A stretch of DNA of 64,000 bases from Tsukamurella sp. 8F (GCF_029167375.1 NZ_JARFTP010000013.1:62001-126000), one strand, 5' to 3'; shown: positions 54,761 through 63,946, counted from the stretch's first letter. Notes: generated by a model not told the origin, from the sequence alone. Translations and numbers: made by a program.

Positions 54761-55507
54761 TCAAGTCACCGACAGGCCGCCGTCGACGCACAGGTTCTGC
54801 CCTGTGACGAACCGCGAGCCCTCGCCCGCGAGGAACACGGCCACCGCCGCGAAGTCCCGCGGCTCACCGAGCGTCCGGGTGTGGGCGCGTGCGCGGAAGT
54901 ACGCGGAGCGGGCCTCGTCGGCGAGGACAGCCGCCGTCATAGGAGTCACGACGAGCCCCGGCGTCAGGGAGTTCACGCACACGCCGCGCGGCGCCCACGC
55001 CTCCGACTGGGAGCGCGTCAGTCCGGCGATCCCGGCCTTCGCGATCCCGTACACGCCGCTGTTCCCGAACGCCCGATGCGCCTGCGTCGACGCCACGTTG
55101 ATGATCCGACCCCAGCCGCGTTCCGCCATCCGCGGGCCGTACACCTGTCCCAGCGTGAACGCCGCGTCGAGGTTGACGGCCAGGATGTCGTGGTAGAGCT
55201 TGTCGTCGATGTCGTCGAGGGGCGGCCGGGGGTTGGTGCCCGCGCAGTTCACCAGGATTCCGACAGCGTGCTCCCCCACACGCTCATCGGCCTGCGCGGC
55301 CAGCTCGCGGGCCGCATCCGTACCGCTCGCGAGATCCACACTGATGCCGTTGGGCCCCAATCGATCCCGATTCCGACCTGCGCGCAGCACCGTGGCACCC
55401 GCTCCCTCCAACGCATCCGCAACCGCCGCGCCGATCCCGGAACTCGCCCCGGTGACCAGAGCGGTCCGGCCACGGAGGTCGAACAGGGCTGCCACATCGC
55501 CGTTCAC
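54761..55507 (-). CDS. Short-chain dehydrogenase/reductase
   Basis: A 248-residue classical SDR. Cofactor loop VTGASSGIGAAVA, NNAG-type block LVNCAGTNPRP, catalytic Ser in NVASTQAHRAFGNS, then YGIAKAG (Tyr, Lys) and the ending LCVDGGLSVT. It oxidises or reduces an alcohol/ketone with NAD(P)H; substrate unknown, but the C-terminus resembles gluconate/3-oxoacyl reductases. GTG 55507 overlaps the DUF456 stop as GTGA, so the two are coupled. Confidence 0.9.
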   Translation of the reverse strand: MNGDVAALFDLRGRTALVTGASSGIGAAVADALEGAGATVLRAGRNRDRLGPNGISVDLASGTDAARELAAQADERVGEHAVGILVNCAGTNPRPPLDDIDDKLYHDILAVNLDAAFTLGQVYGPRMAERGWGRIINVASTQAHRAFGNSGVYGIAKAGIAGLTRSQSEAWAPRGVCVNSLTPGLVVTPMTAAVLADEARSAYFRARAHTRTLGEPRDFAAVAVFLAGEGSRFVTGQNLCVDGGLSVT

Positions 55508-55992
55508 GCACCGACCCCCGCACTGACGGCACCGAGCCACGTGCCGGCCGCGACCAACGCGCCCGCAAGCTCGATGAGCATCGCAATGCCCACGGCCTTG
55601 GTTGCCGCGACGGCCGCACGCCAGCCGGCGCGGGCGTCGCCGAGACGCGCGGACTCGGTGGCCCACACCCCCAGTACGAAGCCGAGGACCAAGCCCACAA
55701 CGGGGACTACGAAGAATCCGACTATGCCTAGCAGTCCGCCGACGAGAAGCGCCGCCCTGTGCACACCTGTCTCGGTCATCGACCGCCCGGCGACCAGATA
55801 CTTCGCCGCCCCGGCGACGACGATCGCCAGAGCCGCTGCGGCGAGAACCCACCACGCCGTGCCTCCGACGATCGCCGCCCACACCAGCACCGCCGCCGCG
55901 ATCAGGATCGAGCCGGGCAGCACCGGTACCACGACGCCCACCAGGCCGACCAGGATCACGAGCCCGACGACGACCTCACCCCACGCATCCAC
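55504..55992 (-). CDS. DUF456 membrane protein
   Basis: A 162-residue protein with about five membrane helices. It starts with GLVILVGLVGVVVPVLPGSILIAAAVLVW, the DUF456 start including the conserved PxLPG, and has TETGVHRAALLVGGLLGIVGFFVVPVVGLVLGF later. Function unknown. GTG 55992 is selected by TACGCT 6 bases upstream; ATG 56022 would add ten uncharacteristic residues. It overlaps the SDR gene downstream. Confidence 0.82.
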   Translation of the reverse strand: MDAWGEVVVGLVILVGLVGVVVPVLPGSILIAAAVLVWAAIVGGTAWWVLAAAALAIVVAGAAKYLVAGRSMTETGVHRAALLVGGLLGIVGFFVVPVVGLVLGFVLGVWATESARLGDARAGWRAAVAATKAVGIAMLIELAGALVAAGTWLGAVSAGVGA

Positions 55993-55998
55993 GCGGCC

Positions 55999-56004
55999 AG
56001 CGTA
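55999..56004 (-). promoter_or_regulatory. Candidate -10 for the DUF456-SDR pair
   Basis: Minus-strand TACGCT ends 6 bases before GTG 55992. Confidence 0.45.
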
Positions 56005-56057
56005 ATGTCCGCATCGCGACACCCCGTCGACGCGGCTCGTGCGCGGCCCGAGATCGT

Positions 56058-56096
56058 GGGCGCCGCGGAGCGCTGGATGGTTCGCTCCGCGCGCCC
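56058..56096 (-). terminator. Terminator after the GNAT gene
   Basis: GGGCG-C-CGCGGAGCG (56058-56072) pairs with CGCTCCGCGCGCCC (83-96) around a 10-base loop, with one bulged base. It follows the stop at 56104 on the minus strand. Confidence 0.7.
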
Positions 56097-56103
56097 GCGG
56101 GCA

Positions 56104-56940
56104 CTAATGCACCATCACCGTCGCGAACGTGCCGACCTCCCGGAAACCGATGCGCTGATACGCCTTTCGCGCCGACACATTGAAATCGTTGACGTACAGA
56201 CTCGGTATCCGGCCCTGCCGCAGCACTGCGGCCGCAACCGCGGCGGTCCCTGTGGCACCCAGCCCCTGCCCTCGCAGATCGGGCCGCACCCAGACGCCCT
56301 GGATCTGCCCCACCCGCTCCGACAGGGCACCGACCTCGGCCTTGAAGGCCACCGTCGGACCGTCGAGCAGCACGTAGGAGCGCCCCGCGATGATCGAGTT
56401 GGTGACGCGGCGGCGGTACGCACGGCCTCCGTCGCCGGTGCACGGATCAACGCCCACCTCGGACGTGAACATCGCGACAGCGGCCCGCATGTACTCGTCG
56501 AGGTCCGGGAGGTGCGCGGGCCTCACGCCCGGATGTGGGGCGACCGCAGGCGTGTCTGTCAGTGCCATGAGCGGCTGACGCTCCCGCACCTCGCGAGCGG
56601 GCCCCCACGACGACTCGAGCTCGTCCCACATCGACAGGACCAGGTCCGCCGGGCCGACCAGGGACGAGCACGTGCGGGGCCCGCGCGCGGCCCGGCCCGC
56701 GAAGTAGCGCATGTCGGTGTCGCTGCCCAGCAGCGGTATGAGGTTCACGCCGGCGAAGCACAACGATTCGCCGGGATCGCCATGTGTCCACAGGCGGCCG
56801 CCCAGCGATGCGGGCTCCACGCCGAACTCCTCGATGCGGGCGGTGACCATGCAGGACGCCACGGGGTTTCTGCCGAGCGCGTCGAGCACCTTGGCAGTGT
56901 CCCTCGGCGACACCGTCCGCTCGTGGAGCATCTTCAGCAT
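56104..56940 (-). CDS. GNAT acetyltransferase with N-terminal DUF4081-like domain
   Basis: A 278-residue protein. The C-terminal GNAT (about 135-275) has QIQGVWVRPDLRGQGLGATGTAAVAAAVL (acetyl-CoA loop RGQGLGAxG) and LYVNDFNVSARKAYQRIGFREVGTF. The N-terminal ~130 residues (LHERTVSPRDTAKVLDALGRNPVASCMVTARIEEFG) have the DUF4081 pattern. From memory it resembles Rv2867c next to ispG. AGGAGG lies 10 bases before ATG 56940. Substrate unknown. Confidence 0.87.
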   Translation of the reverse strand: MLKMLHERTVSPRDTAKVLDALGRNPVASCMVTARIEEFGVEPASLGGRLWTHGDPGESLCFAGVNLIPLLGSDTDMRYFAGRAARGPRTCSSLVGPADLVLSMWDELESSWGPAREVRERQPLMALTDTPAVAPHPGVRPAHLPDLDEYMRAAVAMFTSEVGVDPCTGDGGRAYRRRVTNSIIAGRSYVLLDGPTVAFKAEVGALSERVGQIQGVWVRPDLRGQGLGATGTAAVAAAVLRQGRIPSLYVNDFNVSARKAYQRIGFREVGTFATVMVH

Positions 56941-56988
56941 CCATGACCTCCTGCCCGACGGACCCCGGTGGCCGCCTAGCGGAGCCGC

Positions 56989-58149
56989 CTACGAGACCGT
57001 GACCGTGGGGCTCCCGCTCTCACTATCCCCCGACTCCTCCGCGATGCGCAGCGCTTCATCGATGAGCGTCTCCACGATCTGCGACTCGGGCACCGTCTTG
57101 ATCACCTCACCCTTGACGAAGATCTGGCCTTTCCCGTTGCCGGACGCGACGCCGAGGTCCGCCTCGCGCGCCTCGCCCGGACCGTTGACGACGCAGCCCA
57201 TGACGGCCACGCGGAGCGGCACGGTCATACCGTCGAGGCCGGCGGTGACGGCGTCTGCGAGCTTGTAGACGTCCACCTGCGCGCGGCCGCACGACGGGCA
57301 CGAGACGATCTCCAGGCGACGCGGCCGCAGGTTGAGCGACTGCAGGATCTGGGTGCCGACCTTGATCTCCTCGGCGGGCGGCGCAGACAACGACACACGG
57401 ATGGTGTCGCCGATGCCGTCGGCGAGTAGCGAACCGAAAGCGACCGCCGACTTGATGGTTCCCTGGAACGCGGGCCCGGCCTCGGTCACGCCGAGATGCA
57501 GGGGGTAGTCGCACTGCGCGGCGAGCTGCCGGTAAGCCTCGACCATGACAACGGGGTCGTTGTGCTTGACGGATATCTTGATGTCACCGAAGCCGTGCTC
57601 CTCGAACAGCGACGCCTCCCACAGCGCGGACTCGACGAGCGCCTCCGGCGTGGCCTTGCCGTACTTCTGCATCATCCGCTTGTCCAGCGACCCCGCGTTG
57701 ACCCCGATGCGGATGGGGATACCAGCGTCACCGGCCGCCTTCGCGACCTCCTTGACGCGACCGTCGAACTCCTTGATGTTGCCCGGGTTGACGCGCACTG
57801 CGGCGCAGCCGGCATCGATCGCGGCGAAGATGTATTTGGGCTGGAAATGGATATCGGCGATCACCGGGATCTGGCTGTGCCGCGCGATCTCCGCGAGCGC
57901 ATCGGCGTCCTCCTGCCGTGGGCACGCGACACGGACGATGTCGCAGCCCGATGCGGTGAGCTCCGCGATCTGTTGCAGCGTCGTGTTGACCTCGTGGGTC
58001 TTGGTGGTGCACATCGACTGCACCGAGATCGGGTGGTCGCTGCCGACGCCGACACCGCCCACGTAGAAGTTGCGGGTCTTGCGACGCGGCGCCAGGGTCG
58101 GCGCCTCATCGGATCCGGAGACACTGGGCATTCCCAAACCGACGGACAT
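56989..58149 (-). CDS. ispG: 4-hydroxy-3-methylbut-2-en-1-yl diphosphate synthase
   Basis: A 386-residue IspG (GcpE), the sixth enzyme of the MEP isoprenoid pathway, an Fe-S enzyme using flavodoxin/ferredoxin electrons. The N-terminal TIM barrel shows [22 protein letters not shown] and RVNPGNI; Fe-S cysteines are in [12 protein letters not shown] and [13 protein letters not shown]. The C-terminal region is the bridge domain. AGAGGAAG lies before ATG 58149. It is co-directional with rip1 and dxr, so two MEP genes flank the protease. Confidence 0.97.
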   Translation of the reverse strand: MSVGLGMPSVSGSDEAPTLAPRRKTRNFYVGGVGVGSDHPISVQSMCTTKTHEVNTTLQQIAELTASGCDIVRVACPRQEDADALAEIARHSQIPVIADIHFQPKYIFAAIDAGCAAVRVNPGNIKEFDGRVKEVAKAAGDAGIPIRIGVNAGSLDKRMMQKYGKATPEALVESALWEASLFEEHGFGDIKISVKHNDPVVMVEAYRQLAAQCDYPLHLGVTEAGPAFQGTIKSAVAFGSLLADGIGDTIRVSLSAPPAEEIKVGTQILQSLNLRPRRLEIVSCPSCGRAQVDVYKLADAVTAGLDGMTVPLRVAVMGCVVNGPGEAREADLGVASGNGKGQIFVKGEVIKTVPESQIVETLIDEALRIAEESGDSESGSPTVTVS

Positions 58150-58173
58150 GGGTGCGCTTCCTCTTCCTGGGGG

Positions 58174-59394
58174 CTAGTTGAAGAGCTTGATGGGATTGAC
58201 GATGTCAGCTGTCAGGACGAGCAACATGTATGCGCCCAACACCGCGAACACCACATAGGTGAGCGGCGCGAGCTTCATGTAGTCGACGGGACCGCCCTTG
58301 CGCCGCGTGATCAGGTCGCGCAGCCTCTCGTAGACGACCACGGCGATGTGGCCACCGTCGAAGGGCAGCAGCGGCACGAGGTTGATCAGACCGAGCATGA
58401 GGTTCAGGCCCGCGAGGACCAGGACGTAGGTCGACCACTGCTTGGCCTGGGCGATCTGTCCGCCGGCCTCCGCCGCGCCGTACACGGACTGCGGGGTATC
58501 GATATCGCGAGGCTTTCCCTGCACCGCGCGGACGAGGGCCGGGACCCGCTCGGGCAGGTGGCCGATAGCGATCACGGTCTGCTTGCCGATCTGGCCTGTG
58601 AAGACGGCCGCACCACCGACCGCGGTGATGGGGTTGTAGTGGTTGATCACCCCGAGCTCGCCGACGGAGATGCCGATCGTGGGGCCCGTGACCTCCACGA
58701 GATCCTTGCCGTTCGGGGCGGGCTGCCACTTCTGAGACGTGACCGGGGTGACGGTGACATCGCGCTGCGCGCCGTCGCGCTCGATGGTGAGCCGGATGGG
58801 TCCGCTCGTGCTCTGTAGCGCCGTCGTCACCGTCGAGGCGTCCACCGGGGTGCCGTTCACCGCGGCGATGACGTCGCCGAAGCGCATGCCGGCGTCCGCG
58901 GCCGGGTTGCCGATGCACGGGCCGATGCCCTTACTCGGTTGCCCCTGCGCCGGCTTGGTGCTCGTCGCCGTGACGCACTGTGTCCCCGCCACTGCGGCGT
59001 GGCCCGGCTGCCCGATCGCGGGCAGTCCCCAGATGCACGCCACGATGAAGATGAGGAAACCGCCCAGAATGAAGTTCATGCCCGGACCCGCGAACAGCAC
59101 GAATATGCGCTTCCAGGCGGCCTGGCGATACATCGCCTTCTCGCGATCCTCCGGCGCGATCTCGTCGAGCAGCGTCATGCCCGCGATATCGCAGAAACCG
59201 CCGAGCGGGATCGCCTTGACGCCGTACTCGATGCCGCCCCGACGGGTGGACCACAGCGTGGGCCCGAAGCCGACGAAGTAGCGCCGGACCTTCATACCCG
59301 TGGCCTGCGCGGCCCACATGTGACCGCACTCATGCCACGCGACGGAGCCGAGGATGCACAGTGCGAACACCACGATCCCCAGGACATACAACAT
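58174..59394 (-). CDS. rip1: Site-2 metalloprotease Rip1 (M50B)
   Basis: A 406-residue intramembrane protease. Zn motif HExxH is HECGH in the first helix (about 22-26); PDZ domain residues are around GMRFGDVIAAVNGTPV; the third zinc-binding Asp is in NLVPLLPFDGGHI. Four membrane helices are evident. It cleaves membrane-bound anti-sigma factors in mycobacteria, controlling cell-envelope stress genes. TACTCT lies 7 bases before ATG 59394. It is sandwiched between dxr and ispG, the mycobacterial order. Confidence 0.95.
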   Translation of the reverse strand: MLYVLGIVVFALCILGSVAWHECGHMWAAQATGMKVRRYFVGFGPTLWSTRRGGIEYGVKAIPLGGFCDIAGMTLLDEIAPEDREKAMYRQAAWKRIFVLFAGPGMNFILGGFLIFIVACIWGLPAIGQPGHAAVAGTQCVTATSTKPAQGQPSKGIGPCIGNPAADAGMRFGDVIAAVNGTPVDASTVTTALQSTSGPIRLTIERDGAQRDVTVTPVTSQKWQPAPNGKDLVEVTGPTIGISVGELGVINHYNPITAVGGAAVFTGQIGKQTVIAIGHLPERVPALVRAVQGKPRDIDTPQSVYGAAEAGGQIAQAKQWSTYVLVLAGLNLMLGLINLVPLLPFDGGHIAVVVYERLRDLITRRKGGPVDYMKLAPLTYVVFAVLGAYMLLVLTADIVNPIKLFN

Positions 59395-59401
59395 GACCTC
59401 A

Positions 59402-59407
59402 AGAGTA
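59402..59407 (-). promoter_or_regulatory. Candidate -10 for rip1
   Basis: Minus-strand TACTCT ends 7 bases before ATG 59394; TGAGG in the gap is a weak alternative SD. Confidence 0.35.
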
Positions 59408-59418
59408 CCGGGCGGCCC

Positions 59419-60576
59419 TCAGGCGCCGAGCAACTCCGTTGCCCGCCGCCGGGCCCACCCCTCCGCCGCGAGCACGTCGTCGACGTCGCGCGGCGCCGTC
59501 TGCCACTCGTCGCCGCCGGCGATCACCCGCGCGACCGTGTCGACGATGTCGAGGAAGCCGATCCGCTCGTCCAGAAACGCCTGCGCGGCGATCTCGTTGG
59601 CCGCGTTGAACACGGCCGTCAGGCTGCCGCCCCGCTCGCCGGCCTCACGAGCCAGGACGATCGCGGGGAAGGCCTCGTGGTCGACGGGCTCGAAGGTCCA
59701 TGTGCTCGACGTCGCGAAGTCGCACGCCGTCGATGCCCCCGGAACGCGCGAAGGCCAGCCCAGCGCGAGCGCGATGGGCAGCTTCATCGAGGGCGGCGAA
59801 GCCTTCGCGATAGTAGCGCCGTCGACAAACGTCACCATCGAGTGCACGATCGACTGCCGGTGCACCGTGACGTCTATCCGGTCGTAGGGCACGCCGAACA
59901 GCAGATGTGCCTCGATCACCTCGAGGGCCTTGTTCATCAGGGTCGCCGAGTTGAGAGTGATCATCGGGCCCATGCTCCACGTGGGGTGGTGCCCCGCCTG
60001 TTCGGGTGTGACATCGCCGAGCTCCGCTCTGGTCCACCCGAAGAACGGGCCGCCCGATGCAGTGAGGACGAGGCGGTCGACCTCGTCGGCGGTCCCGCCG
60101 CGCAAGCACTGCGCGATCGCCGAGTGCTCGGAGTCGACGGGAACGATCTGCCCTGGCGCGGCGGCGTCCAGTACCAGGGCGCCGCCGGCGACGAGACTCT
60201 CCTTGTTGGCGAGCGCCAGGCGCGCGCCGGTCTTCAACGCGGCCAGTGTCGGCCCCAGCCCCAGGCTCCCGACGACGCCGTTGAGGACCACGTCGGCGTC
60301 CGCGGTCTCGACCAGCCGTACGAGAGCGTCGTCGCCGTGCAGCACACCATCGACACCCGCCGCGCGCCCGACCGCATCCGCCTTCGAAGCGTCGGCCACC
60401 GCGATACGGGTGCCGTCGAGCCCCAGTCCCCTGGCCTGCCGCGCCAGCAGGTCTACGTTGCCTCCACCTGCGGCCAGGCCAGCCACCTCGAACCGCTCCG
60501 GGGTCTCGGCGATCACCTCCAGCGCCTGGGTGCCGATCGAGCCCGTGCTGCCGAGGATCAGGACACGTGTGGTCAC
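59419..60576 (-). CDS. dxr: 1-deoxy-D-xylulose 5-phosphate reductoisomerase
   Basis: A 385-residue DXR, the second MEP enzyme. NADPH loop [32 protein letters not shown], catalytic [12 protein letters not shown] and [19 protein letters not shown] give the metal and substrate site. It is the target of fosmidomycin. GTG 60576 overlaps the DUF952 stop as GTGA, so the two are coupled. The C-terminal helix domain ends [12 protein letters not shown]. Confidence 0.97.
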   Translation of the reverse strand: MTTRVLILGSTGSIGTQALEVIAETPERFEVAGLAAGGGNVDLLARQARGLGLDGTRIAVADASKADAVGRAAGVDGVLHGDDALVRLVETADADVVLNGVVGSLGLGPTLAALKTGARLALANKESLVAGGALVLDAAAPGQIVPVDSEHSAIAQCLRGGTADEVDRLVLTASGGPFFGWTRAELGDVTPEQAGHHPTWSMGPMITLNSATLMNKALEVIEAHLLFGVPYDRIDVTVHRQSIVHSMVTFVDGATIAKASPPSMKLPIALALGWPSRVPGASTACDFATSSTWTFEPVDHEAFPAIVLAREAGERGGSLTAVFNAANEIAAQAFLDERIGFLDIVDTVARVIAGGDEWQTAPRDVDDVLAAEGWARRRATELLGA

Positions 60577-60944
60577 CGCCCCACCTTAGGCAGCGGTTCC
60601 GCCGCCACGACCGCCGCCACGGGGATCGGGCCGTACACATGCGGGAAGAGTTCGGGGCCGGGTTTATTCGGCCCGCTCGCTGCGCTCCCGGCGCCCGGTC
60701 GATCCGGAACGGGCGGCTCCCAGCGCACCTCTGCGGGCACGCGGGCCTCGTCGATGGACAGGAGGACCAGAGCATCGTCGGGCACGTCCGCGTAGAAGCG
60801 CGCACGCACGCCTGGCCACTGCTCGGCCGTCGAGCAGTGTACGAAGCCCACGTCCTCGAGCACCGCCCCACGGGTCGAGATCGCGTACTCGCCGGCGGCC
60901 CGAGCGGCCCGCCAGTCGTCGGCCAGGGCGAGATGGAACAGCAT
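60573..60944 (-). CDS. DUF952 family protein
   Basis: A 123-residue cytosolic protein. [40 protein letters not shown] and [17 protein letters not shown] give the DUF952 pattern with a His-Cys-Ser centre; [16 protein letters not shown] ends it. Function unknown; the family is often linked to phosphate-compound or isoprenoid neighbours. ATG 60944 is set by TACCTT 6 bases upstream. It precedes dxr with a four-base overlap. Confidence 0.85.
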   Translation of the reverse strand: MLFHLALADDWRAARAAGEYAISTRGAVLEDVGFVHCSTAEQWPGVRARFYADVPDDALVLLSIDEARVPAEVRWEPPVPDRPGAGSAASGPNKPGPELFPHVYGPIPVAAVVAAEPLPKVGR

Positions 60945-60950
60945 GGGAGA

Positions 60951-60956
60951 AAGGTA
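60951..60956 (-). promoter_or_regulatory. Candidate -10 for the DUF952-dxr operon
   Basis: Minus-strand TACCTT ends 6 bases before ATG 60944, with no SD. Confidence 0.5.
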
Positions 60957-61042
60957 CGCGCCGATGCGCGCCCCCACCGTACGACGGTCGGTCGTAGGCG
61001 ATAGACTCCGATCGATCAGTCGGGCCCGAGAAGGAGATTGCA

Positions 61043-61318
61043 GTGGCTACCACCGACCTGGAGCGTCAGAGCACTTCGAAGGTCGACCTCGCCGATGCGC
61101 CGTCGCGCGACTGGGGTTGGCACGGTACGAGCCGCAACGGCGCCCGGATCGCCGGCGTGGTGGTCGCGATCTTCCTGGTCTGCATGATTCACGGCAACCA
61201 GATCGGCCACGTCGAGGACGTCTGGCTCGTCGGCTTCGCGCTCCTCCTCCTGTTCGCGGTCGCGCGTGACGTCGTCGTGCACCGGGGCAAGTGGAAGTCG
61301 ACGCCGAAGCACATCTGA
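61043..61318 (+). CDS. DUF2631 membrane protein
   Basis: A 91-residue protein with two membrane helices (GARIAGVVVAIFLVCMIHG and DVWLVGFALLLLFAVARDVVV) and a charged N-terminus with SRDWGWHGTS. This matches DUF2631, an actinobacterial membrane family near the dxr/ispG locus in mycobacteria (from memory). GAAGGAG lies 8 bases before GTG 61043. Function unknown. A terminator follows. Confidence 0.82.
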   Translation: MATTDLERQSTSKVDLADAPSRDWGWHGTSRNGARIAGVVVAIFLVCMIHGNQIGHVEDVWLVGFALLLLFAVARDVVVHRGKWKSTPKHI

Positions 61319-61330
61319 CACCGGCTACCA

Positions 61331-61360
61331 AGCGCCCTCTCGCAACCGCGAGGGGGCGTT
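61331..61360 (+). terminator. Terminator after the DUF2631 gene
   Basis: AGCGCCCTCTCGC (61331-61343) pairs with GCGAGGGGGCGTT (48-60) around a 4-base loop with two G-T pairs. The gap is convergent, so it may serve both genes. Confidence 0.7.
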
Positions 61361-61389
61361 CGTCGTGTCTGGCCGACTGTAGCCACGAC

Positions 61390-62148
61390 CTATGTCCCCC
61401 GGACCGCCTCGCCGTCGTGCGACTGCTGGTCTCGGCGATTTCGTGCAAGCGATTCAAACGCATCGGCCGTCATGCGGTCTGCTGGAAAGAGCAGCTCGAC
61501 CGCCAGTTCGGAAATCGTGACTTCAAACGGCATGTCGAACGTGCCGAACATGCCGAAGAACGACCATTCGCCACCGTTAGGCGCCCGAACTCTGACCGGA
61601 CCCAGATTCTGCGCGAAGTCGGAGTCGCGCACCGCGTCACGGTCCTCGCAGGGTATGCAACTCTCGAACTCCGTCAGAAGTCGAGCTAGTTGCTCGTCTC
61701 CCGTTGCGGCGAGCTGGCGTTGAATCCGATCGCGGAAGTAGTTCATGACGTCTCCGGCGTTGATGATCCACGGGATCAATTCCTGACTGACCCGGAGCAC
61801 GTTGATAGGTGGATTCAACAGAGCGGGATCGATGCCGGCGACGAGCGGCAGTATGGCATCGTTTGCAGCAACCAGGTTCCAGTGACGATCGAAGACGACG
61901 GCCGGGTACGGCTCGTGGCCTTTCAGAATCCGCCCCAGCGCTTCGCGGACCGGAGCAAGCTCCGGTGCGCTGAACGAGTGCTCGGGAAAGGCCGGAGCAT
62001 GCCCGACCGCGAGCAGTAGCCGGTTGCGTTCGCGGAATGGGATTTCGAGGCGCGCCGCAAGGCGCAGCAGCGGCCCGACCTGAGAACCGGAGCCGGTGGT
62101 TGCCATCCTCACCGACTGTAGCCGCACTGACGCCCGCTCCTCCATTAC
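61390..62148 (-). CDS. MmyB-like regulator lacking most of its N-terminal HTH
   Basis: About 252 residues. The C-terminal ligand-binding domain of XRE/MmyB regulators is complete: PAVVFDRHWNLVAANDAILPLVAGID, NVLRVSQELIPWIINAGDVMNYF, SDFAQNLGPVRVRAPNG and FGMFGTFDMPFEVTISELAVELLFPAD. The usual ~75-residue HTH is replaced by a short tail joined to RLAARLEIPFRERNRLLLAVGHAPAF, which is its last helix. The divergent gene's ATG lies 68 bases upstream, leaving no room. Start is uncertain: ATG 62148, ATG 62106 or GTG 62190. It is probably a truncated, DNA-binding-defective regulator or ligand-binding partner. Confidence 0.78.
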   Translation of the reverse strand, partial: VMEERASVRLQSVRMATTGSGSQVGPLLRLAARLEIPFRERNRLLLAVGHAPAFPEHSFSAPELAPVREALGRILKGHEPYPAVVFDRHWNLVAANDAILPLVAGIDPALLNPPINVLRVSQELIPWIINAGDVMNYFRDRIQRQLAATGDEQLARLLTEFESCIPCEDRDAVRDSDFAQNLGPVRVRAPNGGEWSFFGMFGTFDMPFEVTISELAVELLFPADRMTADAFESLARNRRDQQSHDGEAVRGT

Positions 62149-62215
62149 CCCGAGGTAATCGACAGCACGACGTCCGACAGGGACGATCACGGATCAGACA
62201 GTTAGGGAGGACGAG

Positions 62216-62716
62216 ATGATCACATTTCTCAGACGGCTGATCTGCGGCACCGCCGGCACCGCGATGGTTGTCGCATTATTCCTGCCGTGGAATCTGATTC
62301 AGGACGCAGATCGCATCACCTGGGGGATGTGGAAGCTCACTTTTCCGCTCTGCGCGGTGCTGGCCTTGTGCGCGTTGACCACCGCGATCACCGGCGGGCA
62401 GATCGGCCTGAACAGGCCTGACGTCTCGATCATCGGTGCCACCGATGGCCTTGGCGTGATCACCACGGCGACACTAGCCTGGCTGCTGTTCTACGATTCG
62501 CCAGCTCACGCAAGCGCCCAGCCGGCCCTTATCCTGGCATTGGCATCGGCGGCCGCGGCCGCCTTCGGGGCCGCCGACTACCGCCCCCTACGAGGAGCGC
62601 CTCTGTTTCCACGAATGGTCGAGGAGAGTGGTCGTACGACCGAGGGCGCCGAATCTCGTAGAGCGCGGCGACCCGTAAGCGCTGTACAAACTCGCCGCAG
62701 GTCAGACCACTACTGA
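62216..62716 (+). CDS. Four-helix membrane protein
   Basis: A 166-residue protein with about four membrane helices in the first 120 residues (GTAGTAMVVALFLPWNLI, LTFPLCAVLALCALTTAI, GVITTATLAWLLFY, PALILALASAAAAAF) and a basic, polar 45-residue tail. No family is recognised. AGGGAGGA precedes ATG 62216. It is divergent from the truncated MmyB-like gene, a likely regulator-target pair. Confidence 0.65.
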   Translation: MITFLRRLICGTAGTAMVVALFLPWNLIQDADRITWGMWKLTFPLCAVLALCALTTAITGGQIGLNRPDVSIIGATDGLGVITTATLAWLLFYDSPAHASAQPALILALASAAAAAFGAADYRPLRGAPLFPRMVEESGRTTEGAESRRARRPVSAVQTRRRSDHY

Positions 62717-62833
62717 CTGAGGAAAGGGCGATCTGGTCGACCACTACAGGTCTGTGGTGTCGCACGCGATGACTCGGGCGCGCCTATTCGAGCAGAGCCT
62801 GCAGGGCGAGTGTCCATCCGTAGCCGCGAACCG
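62717..62833. other. Intergenic gap with no recognised element
   Basis: The 117 bases between the membrane protein and rlmN contain no ORF or convincing hairpin by eye. Confidence 0.4.
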
Positions 62834-63946
62834 CTAGCGCTCGTCGGCGGCCAGCTGCCCACACGCTGCCGCGATCTCCTGGCCCCGAGTGTCTCGAACG
62901 GTGCAGGAGACGCCCTGCGACTGCACCCGCCGCACGAACTCATCCTGAACCGGCTTCGGCGATGCGTCCCACTCGGACCCGGGGGTCGGGTTGAGCGGGA
63001 TGAGGTTCACGTGTGCCATCTGACCGAGGTGAGCCCGGAGCTTCTCTCCGAGCATCTCTGCGCGCCAGGGCTGGTCGTTCACGTCACGGATCAACGCGTA
63101 CTCGATGGAGACCCGCCGGCCCGACGCGTCGGCGTAGTACCGGGCGGCCTCGAGTACCTCCTGCACGCTCCAGCGGTTGTTGACCGGCACGAGGGTGTCG
63201 CGCAGTTCGTCGTCGGGCGTGTGCAGCGAAACGGCGAGCGTCACGGACAGACCCTCGTCGGCAAGCCGCCGGATCGCGGGCGCAAGGCCCACGGTGCTGA
63301 CCGTGACGTGCCGCTGCGAGATACCCAGACCGGCCGGTGCCGGCGCCGTGATTCGCCGGACCGCGGCCACGACCCGCTTGTAGTTCGCCAGCGGCTCGCC
63401 CATGCCCATGAAGACGACGTTCGACAGGCGACCAGGCCCGCCGGCGACATCGCCGTCGCGCATCGCCGCGGCGGCCGCGCGCACCTGATCGACGATCTCG
63501 GCGGTCGAGAGGTTGCGGTCTAGACCGCCCTGGCCCGTGGCGCAGAACGGGCAGGCCATGCCGCACCCGGCCTGGCTCGAGATGCACAGCGTCGCGCGGT
63601 CGGGGTAGCGCATGAGCACGCTCTCGAGCAGCGTGCCGTCGTGCAGCTTCCACAGCGTCTTGCGGGTGGTACCGCCGTCGCAGTCGAGGTGCCGGACCGG
63701 GCTCATCAGCTGCGGGAACAGCGCCTCGGCCACGGTCGGGCGCGCCGCAGCGGGCAGGTCGGTCATCCCGGCGGCATCCGCGTCCAACCGGCCGTAGTAG
63801 TGCCGGGCGAGCTGGTTCGCGCGGAACGCGGGTAGCCCGAGCCCGGTGACGGCGTCCCTGAGCTCGGCGTCGGTGAGGTCGGCCAGGTGGCGGGGTGGGC
63901 GGCCGCGCTTCGGCGCGTCGAAGACCAGCGGCAGTGAAGTGCTCAT
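62834..63946 (-). CDS. rlmN: Dual-specificity 23S rRNA/tRNA methyltransferase RlmN
   Basis: A 370-residue radical-SAM enzyme that makes 2-methyladenosine at A2503 of 23S rRNA and A37 of some tRNAs. The 4Fe-4S motif is [11 protein letters not shown] (CxxxCxxC), with GMGEPLANY following. The second cysteines (methyl-carrying Cys) lie in [21 protein letters not shown] near the C-terminus. ATG 63946 is close to the window end. From memory it matches Rv2880c. Confidence 0.96.
   Translation of the reverse strand: MSTSLPLVFDAPKRGRPPRHLADLTDAELRDAVTGLGLPAFRANQLARHYYGRLDADAAGMTDLPAAARPTVAEALFPQLMSPVRHLDCDGGTTRKTLWKLHDGTLLESVLMRYPDRATLCISSQAGCGMACPFCATGQGGLDRNLSTAEIVDQVRAAAAAMRDGDVAGGPGRLSNVVFMGMGEPLANYKRVVAAVRRITAPAPAGLGISQRHVTVSTVGLAPAIRRLADEGLSVTLAVSLHTPDDELRDTLVPVNNRWSVQEVLEAARYYADASGRRVSIEYALIRDVNDQPWRAEMLGEKLRAHLGQMAHVNLIPLNPTPGSEWDASPKPVQDEFVRRVQSQGVSCTVRDTRGQEIAAACGQLAADER

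Noticed and set aside
58939-60795. 618-codon plus-strand ORF opposite rip1 and dxr
   Set aside because: Antisense shadow; no domain and Arg/Asp-rich composition.
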